Assembly (NCBI GenBank): GCA_900766825.1
Contig: CAAFWU010000001.1
Coordinates: 1-13,773, forward strand
Source: Bacteroidales bacterium
GTDB taxonomy: Bacteria; Bacteroidota; Bacteroidia; Bacteroidales; Marinilabiliaceae
Direction of reading: 5' to 3'
DNA length: 13,773 bases
A model generated the notes under the pieces. That model did not search any database and had not been told where the DNA came from. It was given only the letters and a program-made list of their open reading frames with translations. Positions 12,619 to 13,773 of the stretch are shown here, in pieces. The translations under genes and the position numbers were made by a program. How positions within the stretch are numbered: position 1 is the first letter of the stretch; every line of letters starts with the position of its first letter.

Positions 12619-13773
12619 ATGAGCAACAACGATAACAATATAGAGAAAAGAAGTTTCGAGGCTTTTGTCAATGCCATCGGGTCAGAAATAGAGCAGGCGC
12701 AAGTCCGGCTCATCAGTGCAGCCAATGCGCAGATGCTGTTCCACTATTGGAAGATGGGCAATTACATATTGTACCACCAGAACCGACAAGGCTGGGGCGG
12801 TAAGGTCATCAAGAAACTGGCGCATGCGATACGGTTCAACTATCCTGAAAAGAAAGGGTATTCGGTCAGAAACTTGGCTTATATGTGTCAGTTCGCACGC
12901 TCCTATCCATTGGGCGCATTACGGAGTTTTATAGAAACCGATGTGAAATTACTTACTTCAAGTGTGCAGAAAATCACGGATGAACTTCAAAGCCTGAACA
13001 ATATGACATTTACGCAAGAATCTCTTGCGCAAATTCAATCCTCAGACAATAAGGAAATTGCAATTGTGCAAGAACCTCTTGCACAAATTCAGGATGTAGC
13101 TCAAACAGTCGCTGCCGCTTACCAAATACCGATTGAGGACATAGAAAAGCTGTTCCTGACATCGCCTATCGCAAGAATCAATTGGGCAAGCCATGTGATT
13201 CTGCTAAACAGTTCCCTCCCGTTGGGTATCGATTATTGGTATATGAAGCAATCCATGGAAATGGGCTGGAGCAGCAATGTCCTTAAAATGCAGATTGAAA
13301 GCAAATTGTACGAAAGGCAAATTAACAGCCGCAAGGTCAATAATTTTACCGCCACGCTTCCTGCGCCCCAAAGCGATCTTGCCAACTACCTGTTAAAAGA
13401 CCCGTATATCTTCGACTTGGCAGGAGCCAAAGAACGTGCGGACGAAAGGGACATAGAAGAACAACTGGTAAAGCACATTACCCGTTATCTGCTGGAGATG
13501 GGCAGCGGATTCGCCTTTGTCGCAAGGCAGAAACATTTCCAGATTGGCGACAGCGATTTCTATGCCGACCTGATTCTGTACAACATAAAGCTCCATGCAT
13601 ACGTAGTTGTGGAACTGAAAGCGACCCCGTTCAAACCGGAATATGCAGGACAGTTGAATTTTTACATCAATGTAGTGGATGACAAACTGAGGGGAGAGAA
13701 CGACAACAAGACCATCGGACTGCTGTTGTGCAAGGGCAAGGATGAGATTGTCGCGCAATATGCACTGACAGGC
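12619..13773 (+). CDS. DUF1016/YhcG-like PDDEXK nuclease, 3' end outside window
   Basis: 385 codons are open to the window edge with no stop. Residues ~10-130 match the DUF1016 N-terminal domain (MLFHYWKMGNYIL, QGWGGKVIKKLA, YSVRNLAYMCQFA). A Gln-rich linker holds the repeat QE(S/P)LAQIQ at 133-140 and 151-158. From ~160 the YhcG core follows, with SPIARINWASHVILL, and the PDDEXK-like nuclease domain, with catalytic-type Asp317 in FYADLIL, Glu332 and Lys334 in VELKA, and Gln345 in AGQLNFY. In Bacteroidales, relatives are often found beside tyrosine recombinases and type I restriction-modification genes. The precise substrate is not established. The gene starts 69 bases after the integrase stop with its own promoter, so it is probably separately expressed cargo. 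Confidence 0.9.
   Translation, partial: MSNNDNNIEKRSFEAFVNAIGSEIEQAQVRLISAANAQMLFHYWKMGNYILYHQNRQGWGGKVIKKLAHAIRFNYPEKKGYSVRNLAYMCQFARSYPLGALRSFIETDVKLLTSSVQKITDELQSLNNMTFTQESLAQIQSSDNKEIAIVQEPLAQIQDVAQTVAAAYQIPIEDIEKLFLTSPIARINWASHVILLNSSLPLGIDYWYMKQSMEMGWSSNVLKMQIESKLYERQINSRKVNNFTATLPAPQSDLANYLLKDPYIFDLAGAKERADERDIEEQLVKHITRYLLEMGSGFAFVARQKHFQIGDSDFYADLILYNIKLHAYVVVELKATPFKPEYAGQLNFYINVVDDKLRGENDNKTIGLLLCKGKDEIVAQYALTG
13013..13086. repeat. two related perfect dyads 54 bases apart inside the nuclease gene
   Basis: CGCAAGA-ATC-TCTTGCG (13013-13029) and TTGTGCAAGA-ACC-TCTTGCACAA (13064-13086) are perfect inverted repeats with 7- and 10-base arms. They are two diverged copies of one 54-base (18-codon) unit encoding QE(S/P)LAQIQ. 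They lie in the linker between the two domains. Confidence 0.75.

Larger units (their letters stand above)
11107..13773 (+). mobile_element. second integrative element, left (integrase) end
   Basis: At about 11106 the G/C-rich tape measure sequence changes to AT-rich non-coding DNA, followed by a full-length tyrosine recombinase and a PDDEXK nuclease. An integrase next to an abrupt gene junction is the usual layout for an integrated conjugative or mobilisable element or genomic island. The exact attachment core is not recognisable and the other end lies outside. A deletion joining two elements is also possible. Confidence 0.6.

Noticed and set aside
1..13773. tRNA or rRNA genes
   Set aside because: No cloverleaf with a T-loop GGTTCRANNCC pattern in proper context and no rRNA-like sequence was noticed on either strand by eye.

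Overview
The window looks like a chromosomal segment of a Bacteroidales bacterium (Bacteroides/Prevotella-like). The grounds are the protein families present (dnaX, gdhA and dnaB housekeeping copies, a Bacteroidetes-type Mu-like transposase and tyrosine integrase), start sites without strong Shine-Dalgarno sequences, and a Bacteroidetes-type TAnnTTTG -7 element before the last gene. The genus cannot be fixed from the sequence alone.

Host part (1-~5999), all genes on the minus strand: dnaX (DNA polymerase III gamma/tau), a small WYL-domain protein with a C-terminal CFI-box, gdhA (glutamate dehydrogenase) with a clear intrinsic terminator, and dnaB (replicative helicase). dnaX stops just after an A10 run that contains an in-phase A AAA AAG heptamer. 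The -1 frame stays open to the window edge and reads like the tau extension, so gamma appears to be the in-frame product and tau the slipped product.

Mu-like prophage remnant (about 6000-11106), mostly plus strand: a left-end-like control region with repeated TTGACA and GGTTGCA motifs, a MuB-like AAA+ ATPase, a GemA/gp16-like protein, and the N-terminal third of a MuA-like transposase. The transposase breaks off before its catalytic core. Sequence then jumps directly to late tail genes, so a large internal deletion removed the rest of the early region and the head and tail-tube modules. The tail part holds a tail assembly chaperone with a textbook -1 frameshift cassette (A AAA AAC, 7-nt spacer, stem-loop) and a tape measure gene. 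Between them lie two homologous two-helix membrane-protein genes on the minus strand, each backed by a copy of the tape-measure start. The position and membrane nature of this pair make them candidates for superinfection exclusion, but that is inference.

Second element (about 11107 to beyond the end): the tape measure gene is cut by AT-rich DNA leading into a full-length tyrosine recombinase with an inverted-repeat leader, then a promoter and a DUF1016/YhcG-like PDDEXK nuclease that runs off the window. This is probably the integrase end of an integrative element carrying DNA-defence or processing cargo.
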